Positions 12,713 to 23,002 of a stretch of 64,000 bases of DNA are shown piece by piece. Made by a program: the position numbers and the translations under genes. The notes under the pieces are model-generated. The model was not told the DNA's origin and ran no database searches. It worked only from the letters and a program-made list of their open reading frames with translations. The stretch lies in contig OU015568.1 of the NCBI GenBank assembly GCA_907165135.1, forward strand, positions 11,912,501-11,976,500. Direction: 5' to 3'. The stretch is from Oikopleura dioica (lineage: Eukaryota > Chordata > Appendicularia > Copelata > Oikopleuridae). Numbering within the stretch: position 1 is the stretch's first letter; the number at the start of each line of letters is the position of its first letter.

Positions 12713-12789
12713 TCAGCGGCGCTTTGAATTTTTTCCTTTGGCACTCTTTTTTCGCTTCTTTTTCGCCTTTTCTTCTTCCAAAAATTGAA
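12713..12789 (-). other. Alternative 3'-terminal exon of the ankyrin gene
   Basis: Starts after a CTAG acceptor at the same phase as the proximal terminal exon (12953-12901) and encodes a short coiled, very basic tail (EEEKAKKKRKKSAKGK) to a TGA at 12713. AATAAA follows at 12677-12682. Confidence 0.6.
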
Positions 12790-13562
12790 CTAGGTAAATC
12801 TTGGGTAAATGAGGTGTTCGGGTAAACAGCTTGAAAACATAGAAAAGAGAACATGCTGGATGCGTATTTTTGACTTGGCTTGAACTTGACTGGTGCTTGA
12901 CTACTTTTTCTTTCCTTTGCCCTTTGGTGCTGACTTGCTGCTTTTTGAATTAACTACAGAACATGTAAATATTGCTTTGAGGAATGAATGAGGACTTACC
13001 AATTTCGTCGATAGTTTTGGCAAAGTCAGCGTGGCCGGCGGAGACAGCGATCGCTTTACAATCTAATCCGTTGACTGCTGGAGAGCTAGAATTAAATTTC
13101 GTTAATATCAGTCAGCAAAAGGAATAATCTTACTTGATATTGGCACCGGCAGCGAAAAGCGCTTCAAAACCAGTTTTATTCGCCCAGAAACTAGACAACT
13201 GAACAGGGGTGAAGCCAGAAACTCCTTCTTTATGCAACAAATCTGGACGGGCTTTTAGGATAGCCGCAATCGTAGCAGGCTTCCCAAGACATGCTGCAAG
13301 TTCGAGAGGCGTCTTTCCGGAGCTTTAAAACGGAAGAATAGATGCTATGAAAGTGGAAAACCGAGTTGAGTAAGAATCGGTAAGTTGAAAAATAAATTTC
13401 CGAAGTTTCTTGATCCCATGAGCTCCGACTCCGGAAGTCGCTTTATTTGGTCAAAGTAATGAAAGATCTCCCGTGCCTAGGATCAAGCTGGTCCAGCATA
13501 TCATTTGTCATTTCCACTGGAAATGGTTCATCGCGGTACACTGCTTCAACGATTGCTTCCAT
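12713..13562 (-). CDS. Small ankyrin-repeat protein with two possible Lys-rich terminal exons
   Basis: Exons: 13562-13477 (start), 13322-13134, 13085-13000, then either 12953-12901 or 12789-12713. Two to three ankyrin repeats are visible (SSGKTPLELAACLGKPATI, then GFTPVQLSSFWANKTGFEAL, then AVSAGHADFAKTI). Layout is reminiscent of ANKRD45 but similarity is weak, so no symbol is given. Exon 3 ends after one base of a Val codon, and both terminal exons supply TT to finish it, giving two different basic tails (ending KGKGKKK or NSKRR). The first intron (13476-13323) starts with GC. The start follows a TTCCAG acceptor by 1 nt and lies 172 bp after the TTLL5 stop, so it may be co-transcribed with TTLL5. 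Confidence 0.75.
13323..13476 (-). other. GC-AG intron in the ankyrin gene
   Basis: Joining CCTAG at 13477 to CTCC at 13322 completes a Ser codon and produces SSGKTPLELA, a standard ankyrin helix start. The first two intron bases are GC. Confidence 0.6.
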
Positions 13563-13734
13563 TCTGGAATAATGGAGAATTAAAATCATTCACGAAGGTT
13601 TTATAAAAATAAGAATCTGTATTGTGGAAAAAACAAGATCAATATAAAATTAGATTACAAGGAGAGATTTGAAGTAAAAGGCAGACTTGGCGAAAAAGCA
13701 CAATTCGAATGATACAGTCTATTTAAATTTACAG

Positions 13735-16700
13735 TCAGCGCCAACAGGGCTTGGGCGGCGGTTTAGGAATAAGGGCATCTTGAGGGATGAAGCTGGTTGC
13801 CGAGTACGGGCGTGGCTTCGTGCGGGACGGAATCGAGAACAAATCGGAAGCTGTGTTGTTTGATCGATCAGTTGTAGACTAAAATTGAGATGAGAGTTTA
13901 GCGATTAAGGTTTCCGTGGAGAGCTTTGTTTCTTGCTTTTGTGAAAGCCCTTCATAGTAGGTTGTACTTTCCTCTTACAACTAAGGATGAAGAGGAATGT
14001 AAAAAAATAAAAAGCATTCAGCCGAAAAGGTAAATGCTCAAAGTGGTAAAATTAACGAAAAACATCCTCGATTCGAGGATATTGAGTATCGCGTGTGATA
14101 AAGCAATTAAAAAAGGTATTGTGCGGACTCAGTGCACCGAGGATATGGTAGCTCAACTTACAAAAGGCCACATCAATATTGCGTTTCTAAACCAACTCAG
14201 TCAAATCACAATTGAAACTAAAAATTACTACTGTTTGACTTACGTTTGGTCTATTGTTGGAGTAGCGCTGGTGTCGTTGATGTTGGACGGTCGTGGCGGA
14301 ATTGGGTCGTTTCTTGACATTTTGATTCAGCTTAAAAAACAGTTTAACCTTTTTGGTTGAAATCAAGGAGGGCTCACCTTAACACGTGCCAGCTGCTTGG
14401 CAAGCTCTGTCACCGTTTTATGCTCAGCTTGGGTATTATGCCTATCTAGTCCCTTGAGGGCTAATTTAATTGCATCGCTAGACGTTGCCGACGAAAAATG
14501 AGATGCCGTATTCACCCGAGGGGCGAGAGCAGCCGTCGTAAAATCGGCACGAGGAACGATAGAAGGCCTTATTTGTTTCTGTGCATTGCCGCCGCTGTAG
14601 ATGAATGCAGCGTCGCGACATGATGATGGATACGGAGGAGCCTGGTTGGAGGTAGACGGGATTTGGTTGGCTTCGCGGTTGTCTCGCTTCAAGAGCTTAA
14701 AATATTTAGACTTTTTTCTATAACCTGAGTACCTTTGGCTCTTGACTCGCGCTGCGCACCCTCGATTTCTCTCGCCCAGTTGAAAAATTCGGTCTTCCTC
14801 TAGCACCATGTTGCTGGATTACGCTATACGGGCTTTCCAATGCTGATGGTTGTCTTGTGGGCTTTTCTTGAACCGTTATGCTCTCCACGCTTTCCACTTT
14901 CTCAGATTTAACAGGGCTAGTAGACCCAGAATGTTCTTGTTTCTCTGGTTGCACTGGATCATGCGCATCTGGATGTTTGTTTTCCTGATGCTTCTTTTCT
15001 TTCGGACGCCTAGAAAAATCATGAGGGAATATATTCTTTTGTTATATAATCATTATGAATATTTCAATGCACTGGCAGTGGTATCTTATATGGTAATGAG
15101 TTAAAAGATTCTTATAACAAATGATGAGGATGAAAAATTCTATCCTTACTGATTTTAATTCCAAAATACATTTGCGACACTTACTTTTTAGCACCAAGGA
15201 AAACAGATGCAGATTTATTCTCTGTCGTATACTTCGTGAGAATTTCTTCTACCTCACTTTCTTTGCAGCTCATACAGAACTTTTGAAATAGTGGACGCTC
15301 GACGACATCGGAGAATACAGGATCATCATTTAGCATCATGTCAGTGTCGCCTTGATATCTCGCAATGAATTCCACCAACAAATCCCCTAGAATCCTCTTT
15401 CGCTGAATCACAGGGATACCCGATTCGGCAGTAGGGATTTTTATTTCCATCGGATTCTGGAGGTTCGAGGACGCTTTCCGGAGGAAACGACAAACGAGGT
15501 CCATTTGTGCTGGAAAAATATAAATTACTTTTCTTGCGCGGACTAGTTCTGTCTGGCACATGCTAACTGGCGCCAGCGAAAGTCGCAAAATTTTATTAAA
15601 AAAACATGCCCAAATATAGTGATATATAAGCCGACCCAGGGTCAACTTTATGTAAGAAGACTTACTGATGTTATGATCTTTTATATTAGTATTCTCAGCG
15701 TTCAAAAAACGAAGCTGAAGGCGTCGCAGATAAGTCACAAACGCTTCTCTCGCTTCAATCTGAGAGAGCCTTCCAGCTTCTGCCAAGATTTTCTTCGTCA
15801 CTAATTCCATTTGGCTCGAACTGATTGTGTCTGGAAGATCTTCAAGGGAAGTGATATCAAGTGCAGTATCCTTTGGCTCAGAAATAATCTAAAAACTTAT
15901 TAAAAAGTCCTGTTACAATGTATAAGTTACCTTGACTTCTTCCACTCTTTCAGGGCTCTTCGACACAGCGATTTTCTTTTTCTGGGCTTCCTTTATTGAC
16001 CTGTAGATATCTGAATTTTCAACAGACTTCTTCATCGGCTTCGGAATAGTCTTCTGATCTTTTTCTGGTTTAGGTAAAGGAACAGGTCGTCTCGTCGAAG
16101 TACCAGAAGAAACATTGGGAATACTTTGCTGGCTTGAAATTGAGATCGTTTCAATTGGAGCCGCGTAATCGCCTTCGTCTTCATAATCATCGTTTTCAAT
16201 TAAGTTTTCCGCAGTAGAAGATTTCTTAGTCTTCGATTTTTTCTTCCTTCTCCTTTTCTTCTTCTTTTTATCGAGAGGTTCAAGTCTTTCTTCGTACCGA
16301 TTAAATCTGCTTGATTCGGTTCGTTCATTAAATTTATTCCTGACGACACTTGAATAAGGTCTGTAGGTTTCTTTGAAAAGTCGAGAAGCGAGAAGTTCGT
16401 TCGTATGAGTTTTGTTTTCTAGCAGCGCGCCGTAGTTTGCCCAAGTATCCGCTCTTGGGAAGATTCGTAGAAAACCACCTCGACGCTCATGCTGATCTTG
16501 GACCCATCTTAGAAGTTTAACATCGTCTGGAGAAAGAGAGGAAGTATCATATTGTCCTTGCGACGGACTAGGAGCTGCTGAATTCTTCCCATTTCTTCCG
16601 AGGTTGTAAGCGTGTGTCAGTCTCGCATCTTTAGATCTGCGAGATAACGGGTCTACGCTTTCCACGCCCATAAGATTCAAGAAGTCAGCAATAACATTCG

Positions 16701-18260
16701 ACTTGAGTTTGAGATCGAGAGGAGCATCTGTGGCAAGGCTTGGGGAAAGGTTAACCTCGAGGATCCATGGCTTGAGAGTATCATCGATCAGAACATCAAA
16801 ACCGTAAAGCTCAGCACAATTTCCGCGATAAGGGACAAATGTCTTGCACGCTGCAGCAATTTGACCTTCAACAGAAATGATTGTCTTGATGACGACTTGT
16901 TCGATTCTCGACATAAGAGCAGCTGTATCGACACCATCGTCACGCAAGTACCTGAGCAACGCTCCCAGCGTCCACTTGTTCCCAAAGTCTTCCTGTTCGG
17001 CGTCATCGCAGCGAACAAACTCGGGGTTCTTTTTGTTGATCGAATAATTCGTAAGGTGCATCTAAAGTATTTGCTCCACTGACAGTATCAAATAAAACAT
17101 GACACTGCGCGCATTTTTAGAGTTTGTCCCCGCTATCGATAGAAACTGTTACTGTTAGGATTATTGCGGTTAGCGGGTCAAGCTTACCCATTGGTTTTTG
17201 ATGGATTTGAGCGAGGTTTCGTATTTGATTGTTGCGAAACGAGCCATTCCTTCTTCGTATAAATAAATAATCAAAGGGTCGTAGCAGGTTACAGCGACGT
17301 ACAGGCGGACATCGAATTTAAAACCATCGATGAGAAGCGGGTTGTGAATGTACCTATGTATAAGTTACGGATAAAATGTGCGTTGTGATGATTTCACCTG
17401 CAGACCATTGTACTATCATCCAGTGGGACTTGAGAAGGCGAATTCACGAGGAAAATTCCTCTACCCCTGGAACTCGCCTGTGGTTTGACAATCCAAGGCC
17501 CTTTTTCCCGAGCAGCAGCATGGCAGAAATCCTGATACTGTCCCGGCATCATATATGATTTCGGGCAGAAGTCGAAGAGCTTTGCGTTCTTCGTTTGAGC
17601 CATTCTTTCAACATTCCTTGCGAGTAAATTCTTGCGCGTTAGCTCATAACTCCGTGGAAAATGATTGACGCGCTGGAAATCCATCAGATTTCTTAACGAG
17701 TATGGCTTCACGTGCGAGTTGAGCCACATGATGTTGTAATCGTTGGATGTTTCCCGCGCTTCTTTGAAACCATATGCCTAGAAATAATATTTAAACAGGT
17801 TCTTCAGCTTGTCAATGTTTTCAAGAGCTTTTTATTTGTGATCACGATCTCTAGGCCGACCGGAAATAGAGACATGGAGATTTTGTTGTAGAATTACGGA
17901 TAATGCCAATAAATTATATAGTGGCCAGATCTGGGAGGATAAGTTGTCAATATCATCAAATAGATCAACTTTTTCACACTCAAATGATTTTATTTCTGGG
18001 CATTCTTGAAGAAACAAGTTTATCTGATTTACCGTGAGAATATTTCGAATGAGACTGGTACTGGATCTCACGAATTTGAAGGTGAGATTGTTCTGCACCC
18101 CAATCTGCTTCCGTTGCTTATTCGGTTGCTCGACGACCACTTCAGGCCTGAAACACACGTTTGCGCCATGTTTAGTCGACTTCTGATAACGCCAAGTAAT
18201 CAATTCCTCCTCCTCTGAACTCTCGCTCTCATCTGTCGATCCGTCCGAGCATAGACTCAT
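13735..18260 (-). CDS. TTLL5: TTLL5 tubulin polyglutamylase
   Basis: Tubulin tyrosine-ligase-like enzyme that initiates glutamate side chains on tubulin in cilia and centrioles. Exons: 18260-18033, 17777-17398, 17353-17189, 17061-15931, 15888-15666, 15509-15185, 15009-14733, 14695-14378, 14330-14244 and 13878-13735. An acidic Ser-rich N-terminus is followed by the ATP-grasp TTL core: [27 protein letters not shown] (P-loop-like ATP site), [32 protein letters not shown] and [13 protein letters not shown] Lys/Arg-rich microtubule-binding segment follows near 16.2 kb ([13 protein letters not shown]), then [12 protein letters not shown], a block shared with vertebrate TTLL5, and a Pro-rich C-terminus. 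All joins are in phase. Start chosen at 18260 because a CTTCAG acceptor ends 3 nt upstream. Confidence 0.96.
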
Positions 18261-19267
18261 TATCTGAAGAATAGCTTAATTCTGGCTGATCAAAAGAAAA
18301 ACTATTTTGAAGACTCAGATAAACTTAATTTGTTTGATTTGAGGAAACTTGATTTACAGTGACATTTATGTTCGGTATTGACTTTCACAAGGACCATAAA
18401 ACTTTTCCGGAAACTGCTGACGTTCTGCATCGACATGTGCGCAGAATGTTATTAGAGAAGCTTATCACAGCTTGGTACACAAAAAATGACTTTCTGGGGC
18501 CCTAGAGAAAAAGATAGGGAGGTAAATTTGGTGTATGATAAACAAAGTGCCGGTTGAATGCTTCCTAATAATTTTCTTTGACTTGTTCCTTCCTAGGAAA
18601 ACGAGAACAAAAGATTTCCGGTTGAAATCATGGAGGAGTACAAATATAATCATTGCTCAAGCTACCTCAAATCTTCTAAATCCCTTTCTCTTATAAAAAA
18701 TCCTCGTTCTAAGTGAAAAATGTGTCACTGCTTGTATGCGCAAATGTGTGTTTCCCCGCAACAAAGGCATTGTCCCGTGGCAAATTTCGCCCCTCCCAGC
18801 AGAATCTTCACCGACCTGATCTCTTTGTCTTCTCCGCGGCTGCCTCTTGCCTCCAAAAGTAAAAACAAAAGCGAAAAATTTATCGGTAATCTAACAACAC
18901 TCTAGAAGATTACCAAAGTTGTTTCAAGGAGCTTTGCTTCGCTTTGGCGACTCTAATTGAGTCTCTTGTAAATCGAGATGAAAGATTTGCCCTTTCAGAG
19001 TTACTGTGCAAATACACTTATCTAAAGCTAAACACGGGGCATCCGCTTTGAGCCAAACGTAATTCACGCTACTTTCTCTTTTTACAGACAAAAAGACTCC
19101 GTACTTTTGAGTTTAGGGCGCCGCAAATCTATTCTATCTCTGCTCTTCCCTGCGTAATAAAGACACATAAAGGTTAAACATTTTAAAACGATTTTATTGA
19201 TAACTGAAGAACATTGGTAGGTAAATGGAATGTGCTGAGCTTTATCAGGTTTATCAGTGCTTTGTTT
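18261..19267. other. Intergenic; no gene recognised
   Basis: Upstream of TTLL5 and downstream of the small membrane-protein gene. Contains the minus-strand AATAAA at 19193-19198 that serves the gene ending at 19268. No exon is supported on either strand. Confidence 0.5.
19193..19198 (-). terminator. Polyadenylation signal
   Basis: AATAAA on the minus strand about 70 nt after the stop codon at 19268. Confidence 0.55.
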
Positions 19268-19954
19268 CTAGTGCTCAGCTGTTTGGCCTTCTCTCTGGGC
19301 TTTAATGTTGGCCCAGGCAGCCTTTCGCTTCTCTCGCCAGTCAGCACGGACGCTCTTAGAGGACTTGTTGAGAACGGTCCACTTGTCGACGTAGTACATG
19401 AGTCCAGAAAGACCAAGAGTGTTGGCCTAGAACCATAGGTAATACGAAAAATCGAAGATCAAGGATTACCTTCGTAAAAGAGTTGACTTCGACGTGGAAA
19501 TTTGAAAGATAGGATCCAACCATTCCGGAAGTGGTTGTTACAGTCGCAGTGAAGCCTTCCGGTAAGTTTTCAGCTTCAGGGTCGCCAATAGTCTTTCGCA
19601 TGCCCAGTCGCATGAAAAACCAAGGCACTGAACACTTCCGTCAGTTAATCCGAAAAGTCAACGACTGAGAAGCTAAAAATGGGGCTTACCGGAGATCAGG
19701 AGACCAGCCCAGAGAATATAAATAAACTCGTTCAAGAGAGTGATGATTGGATTGATACGAGCTCGACGGGCCAAGCCGGAACCAAATGGCAAGGTGGAAA
19801 TCTGACCGTCATCTTCGCATTTGAGAGAAGTGGCGGAATGGCCGCCGTCTGGATAGTTCCAATCGTTGAAGTAGGCATCCCGAGATGGCTTGCCGCCGAG
19901 GACTCGAGGAGTCATCGCATATGTGCGGAGAATAGGTCGAGCCAGACGATTCAT
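19268..19954 (-). CDS. Small single-pass membrane protein, probably mitochondrial, unrecognised
   Basis: Exons 19954-19690, 19627-19470 and 19426-19268 join in phase to a protein of about 190 residues. The N-terminus is Arg-rich and lacks acids (MNRLARPILRTYAM), typical of a mitochondrial presequence. A hydrophobic helix (NEFIYILWAGLLISGVPWFF) spans the first splice. The C-terminus is basic and helical (VRADWREKRKAAWANIK). I first considered complex I accessory subunits (NDUFB types) but found no convincing match. The longer frame at 19183-19416 is a shadow; the correct frame stops at 19268. The start follows a TTTAG acceptor by 1 nt, and GPALPP1 ends 200 bp upstream, so operon membership is possible. 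Confidence 0.75.
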
Positions 19955-20154
19955 TCTAAATCATGAAAAAGTAAGTAATCATGAGACAAATATGAACAAA
20001 AATTTAGGGCAGTTAAGAACAAATCGAAATTGGTCATCAACATAATCTAAGCCGCGTTGCGTCTCAATTAAACGCCGAAGAGCGGCTTTTTACATGTTAT
20101 CATTCATATCTTGCTTGACACATCAATATACAGAAATATTCAAGTAAAAAGAAC

Positions 20155-21338
20155 TCATAAAAACTTTCCACCGCCGGAAGAAAAGCGTCCTCCAAGGCCC
20201 ATTGTTTTCTTGAGCATTTGCTTCTTCTGAGCATCTGAAAGAATAGTCGACTGCATATCGGTTTCGCGATTGAAAGCCACTCGTTCTTTCTTGTGACCGG
20301 CTTTCTTGCGTTCTTCTTTTTCCTTTTTCTTCAGCTTCTTCTGGTGCGAGGCGAAGAGTGATTCCGCAGGCCTGAATGGAATTAGAAAATGAATCCTGTT
20401 TTGATGATCATGTTCTACCTTTTTGTTGCTTCTTTTGCCTTCTCAAGCTCCTTCGCCATCCTTTGATTCTTCTCGTATTCGGCAAAGGCCTGGATTCTCT
20501 TTCGATCTTCTTCAGCTGCCTCTTTCTTCGAAGGGCCCTTTTGCCCGGGTGTTCTCGTCCATTCCGAGCGACCAAAGTTGTTGGCAGCGATTTCGTGTTT
20601 GCGGAATGTTGTTCCACCAACAATTGCGTTTCCAGTCTAGAAACTTTTTATAGAAATCGCTTTTAACCGTAAATCGCTCACTCTAACAGACGGAAGCTCC
20701 AACATCCATTCTTCTCGCTCTAGCTTTTTCTCGTCACCGGTTGTGATTTTCTTCTTCATCTTTTCGGAATTCTTTTGAAATCGAGCTTCGATTTCTGCTT
20801 CTTCAAGCTCCTCTTGCGTTGAACTCGCTCCTCCTGCTGCTAAAAATGCTGGAATAGCCGGTCCGACGACGTAATCATCGTCATCAGTTTCAGTATACTC
20901 TGCAGGCGGGCGCGAAGGTCCTTTGACTGGAGGAGGTGGGAGGGGACAGCCAAACTCTTCCTCGACGTCACTTTCTTCATTTCCACTTCTTAGGTGAGGA
21001 GGAAGCGCGGGCCCGATATCTGACACGGGCTCATTCTCAATAGATGACGCACCGGCAGTAGTTGATTCCACACTTTGTCGTAAATGAGCAGGAAGCGATG
21101 GACCTATACTTTCAGCCTGCGAGTCTTCATTCTGACGTAAATGTGGGGGAAGAACCGGCCCTATTCTTTCAGATTCTTCGGTAGACTCGGTATGGGGAGG
21201 AACAGAAGGGCCGATGTTTTTCTGTAAATGAGGAGGGAGCGTTGGACCGATATCTGCATTGTCTTCTTTGCTTTCATTTTCAGCCGGTGATTCTCGCTGT
21301 TTTTGTAAATGTGGTGGTAGAGCTGGACCAATGGGCAT
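20155..21338 (-). CDS. GPALPP1: GPALPP motifs-containing protein
   Basis: Nuclear protein of unclear function. The N-terminal half contains six to seven spaced copies of the GP(A/T/S/V)LPPHL motif that names the family (for example IGPALPPHLQK), then GCPLPPPP and GPAIPAFL, an acidic patch, REEWMLELP, and the conserved C-terminal domain with RSEWTRTP, ESLFASHQKKLKKK and LGGRFSSGGGKFL. Exons 21338-20682, 20636-20419 and 20371-20155 all join in phase. The start is 6 nt after a TTTTTAG acceptor, suggesting trans-splicing. Confidence 0.95.
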
Positions 21339-21769
21339 TTTAGTCTAAAAAGAAAATAATGTTACAAAGTTTCGAATTGATATCTTCTTGCATTAAAAGA
21401 TACGGCAGTTGGGCAGAAATCAAAGGAAATTATTGAGATTAAACTTAATATTGAAATCAGGACCTCTTTACAAACATAGGGTCAGGTAGAAGGGGTTTAA
21501 CTTGAATAAATAGTATAAATATGAAGCAAAGAAAAGATAAGTTGGTTAGTCACCTAGATTTTGGGAAATTAAATTGTATATTTACACGAAGCTGCATTTT
21601 GATCGATTTGAGTTGAGTTGAATAGAAAATTAGGTTTGTGCGTTATTAAAAGTAACATATGGAAGGTGTTTCTAAACGTAGGTCTAAGTAAGGCTAAACA
21701 TCGTAGTTAGGCTCCTGTTTAATAAACGCAAGGTGATCTCTGTGTGCAATTCGCGCGGGCAGATCCGCC
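21339..21769. other. Intergenic; no gene recognised
   Basis: AT-rich space between two minus-strand genes; no exon or repeat seen. Confidence 0.5.
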
Positions 21770-22655
21770 TCATCGTCTAGAAAACATTAGCCGTCGGACG
21801 TAGCTTGAATAGGAAACACCTGTTGAAGCAGAGAGACTACTGTCAGAGCCATGATCGGCGGTGCGATTCTGAATGGGACTAAGGAGGCGACTGCGAGAGA
21901 TCGCCGCCAAATCTGCCTGAGAAAACGAAATCCCGTCACCGTTGTCTTCTTCGTCGAAGGGTGGAGGCGCTACGGTTTCATTGATGAAATCGCTTGTTGG
22001 CTCGTCGCTGTGCATTGGGACTTCGTCCATTGGAGGCGGCTCAGAAGAGAAAGTCTAAAAAGAAAGATCATTCTATGAAAGGCCCGTTATCAATACCTTT
22101 TTGCGTTCTGGTCTTTCACGCGACGGTGGCGGAGGAACTGGTTCAGGAGCGTCTTGTTCTAAGTGTAGTTCGGGCATTTTTTCAGAATCTTCGACTTCGT
22201 CTTCGGTAGATTCGCCAAGATCCATGTCTGAGGAGGTTTTTCTCGTCCTCGTGGATTTCTTGCTTGATTCTGGTTCGGAGAAAAAGTCCTCGTTGATTGT
22301 TACGGATATTCTGTCGTCGTCTTCTGTGTCTTCCGTCATAGTCTCTTCGGTTTCTTTCTGATATTCAGGGTCTGTCAATTCTGGCATACTTTCGTCCGCC
22401 TCTTTTTTATCATCTTCGTTCTTTTCTTCCGCTTGTTCGACGAGGCATTTGTATTCCATGAGCAAGAGCGGCCTCTTCGGCTCTCCGGCTTTGCTGATTG
22501 AAATCTTCCTGATAAGAAATAATAAAACTGCGTTCTTCTAGAAAATGATCTAACCTCCCACAGCTGCAGAGAATATCGGCTTTCATTTTACAAATATAGT
22601 GATGGTAAATCAAGCACAATCCGCATTTTTCATCTTTTTCTGATTTTTCGGACAT
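21770..22655 (-). CDS. Unrecognised acidic protein with N-terminal Cys/His cluster
   Basis: Exons 22655-22555, 22508-22097 and 22054-21770 join in phase to about 265 residues. The first 35 residues hold CGLCLIYHHYICK and LCSCG, a Cys/His spacing that could coordinate zinc. The middle is strongly acidic (Glu/Asp/Ser/Thr, with repeated MPEL), followed by Pro-rich segments (PEPVPPPPSRERPERKK; SEPPPMDEVPM) and a Ser-rich end. No known family recognised. The ATG at 22655 is preferred over upstream TTG codons because a CTTCAG acceptor lies 18 nt upstream. Confidence 0.7.
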
Positions 22656-22792
22656 TTTACAAATTCGACTTTTCTGAAGAAAAACATCAACCAACAAGAA
22701 ATCCTCTTATCAACAATCGCCCAATAAGAATGCTTATTTGTAAATAAAAGATAAGAAACATAAAGCGATGAACTAATGGTCTAATTTGAACA

Positions 22793-22798
22793 TTTATT
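22793..22798 (-). terminator. Candidate polyadenylation signal of the reticulocalbin-like gene
   Basis: AATAAA on the minus strand about 205 nt after the stop codon at 23003. Confidence 0.4.
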
Positions 22799-23002
22799 GT
22801 TTTTCTCAAACATAGGTTTATAAAGTAGGTCGTAACGTAAGTTGCATAATCTCATCTCAGAATGAAAGTAAAAGAATATGTCTACAGAAAATGAACAGCA
22901 TTATTATTATTTTTTTCTTTTTTTTTTGAAAGTAGTATTGAGTTGCTTTTATAACGATTTTTTGTTTGTGGCAGAATCTAATATTTCGGATATTAATGTT
23001 TT

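Noticed and set aside
14034-14360. Plus-strand 108-codon frame antisense to TTLL5
   Set aside because: It overlaps a TTLL5 exon (14330-14244) and the neighbouring introns; no start context, no family similarity, and its hydrophobic part is the complement of coding sequence.
19183-19416. Minus-strand 77-codon frame at the 3' end of the 19954 gene
   Set aside because: Wrong frame after the splice; the frame in phase with the upstream exons stops at 19268.
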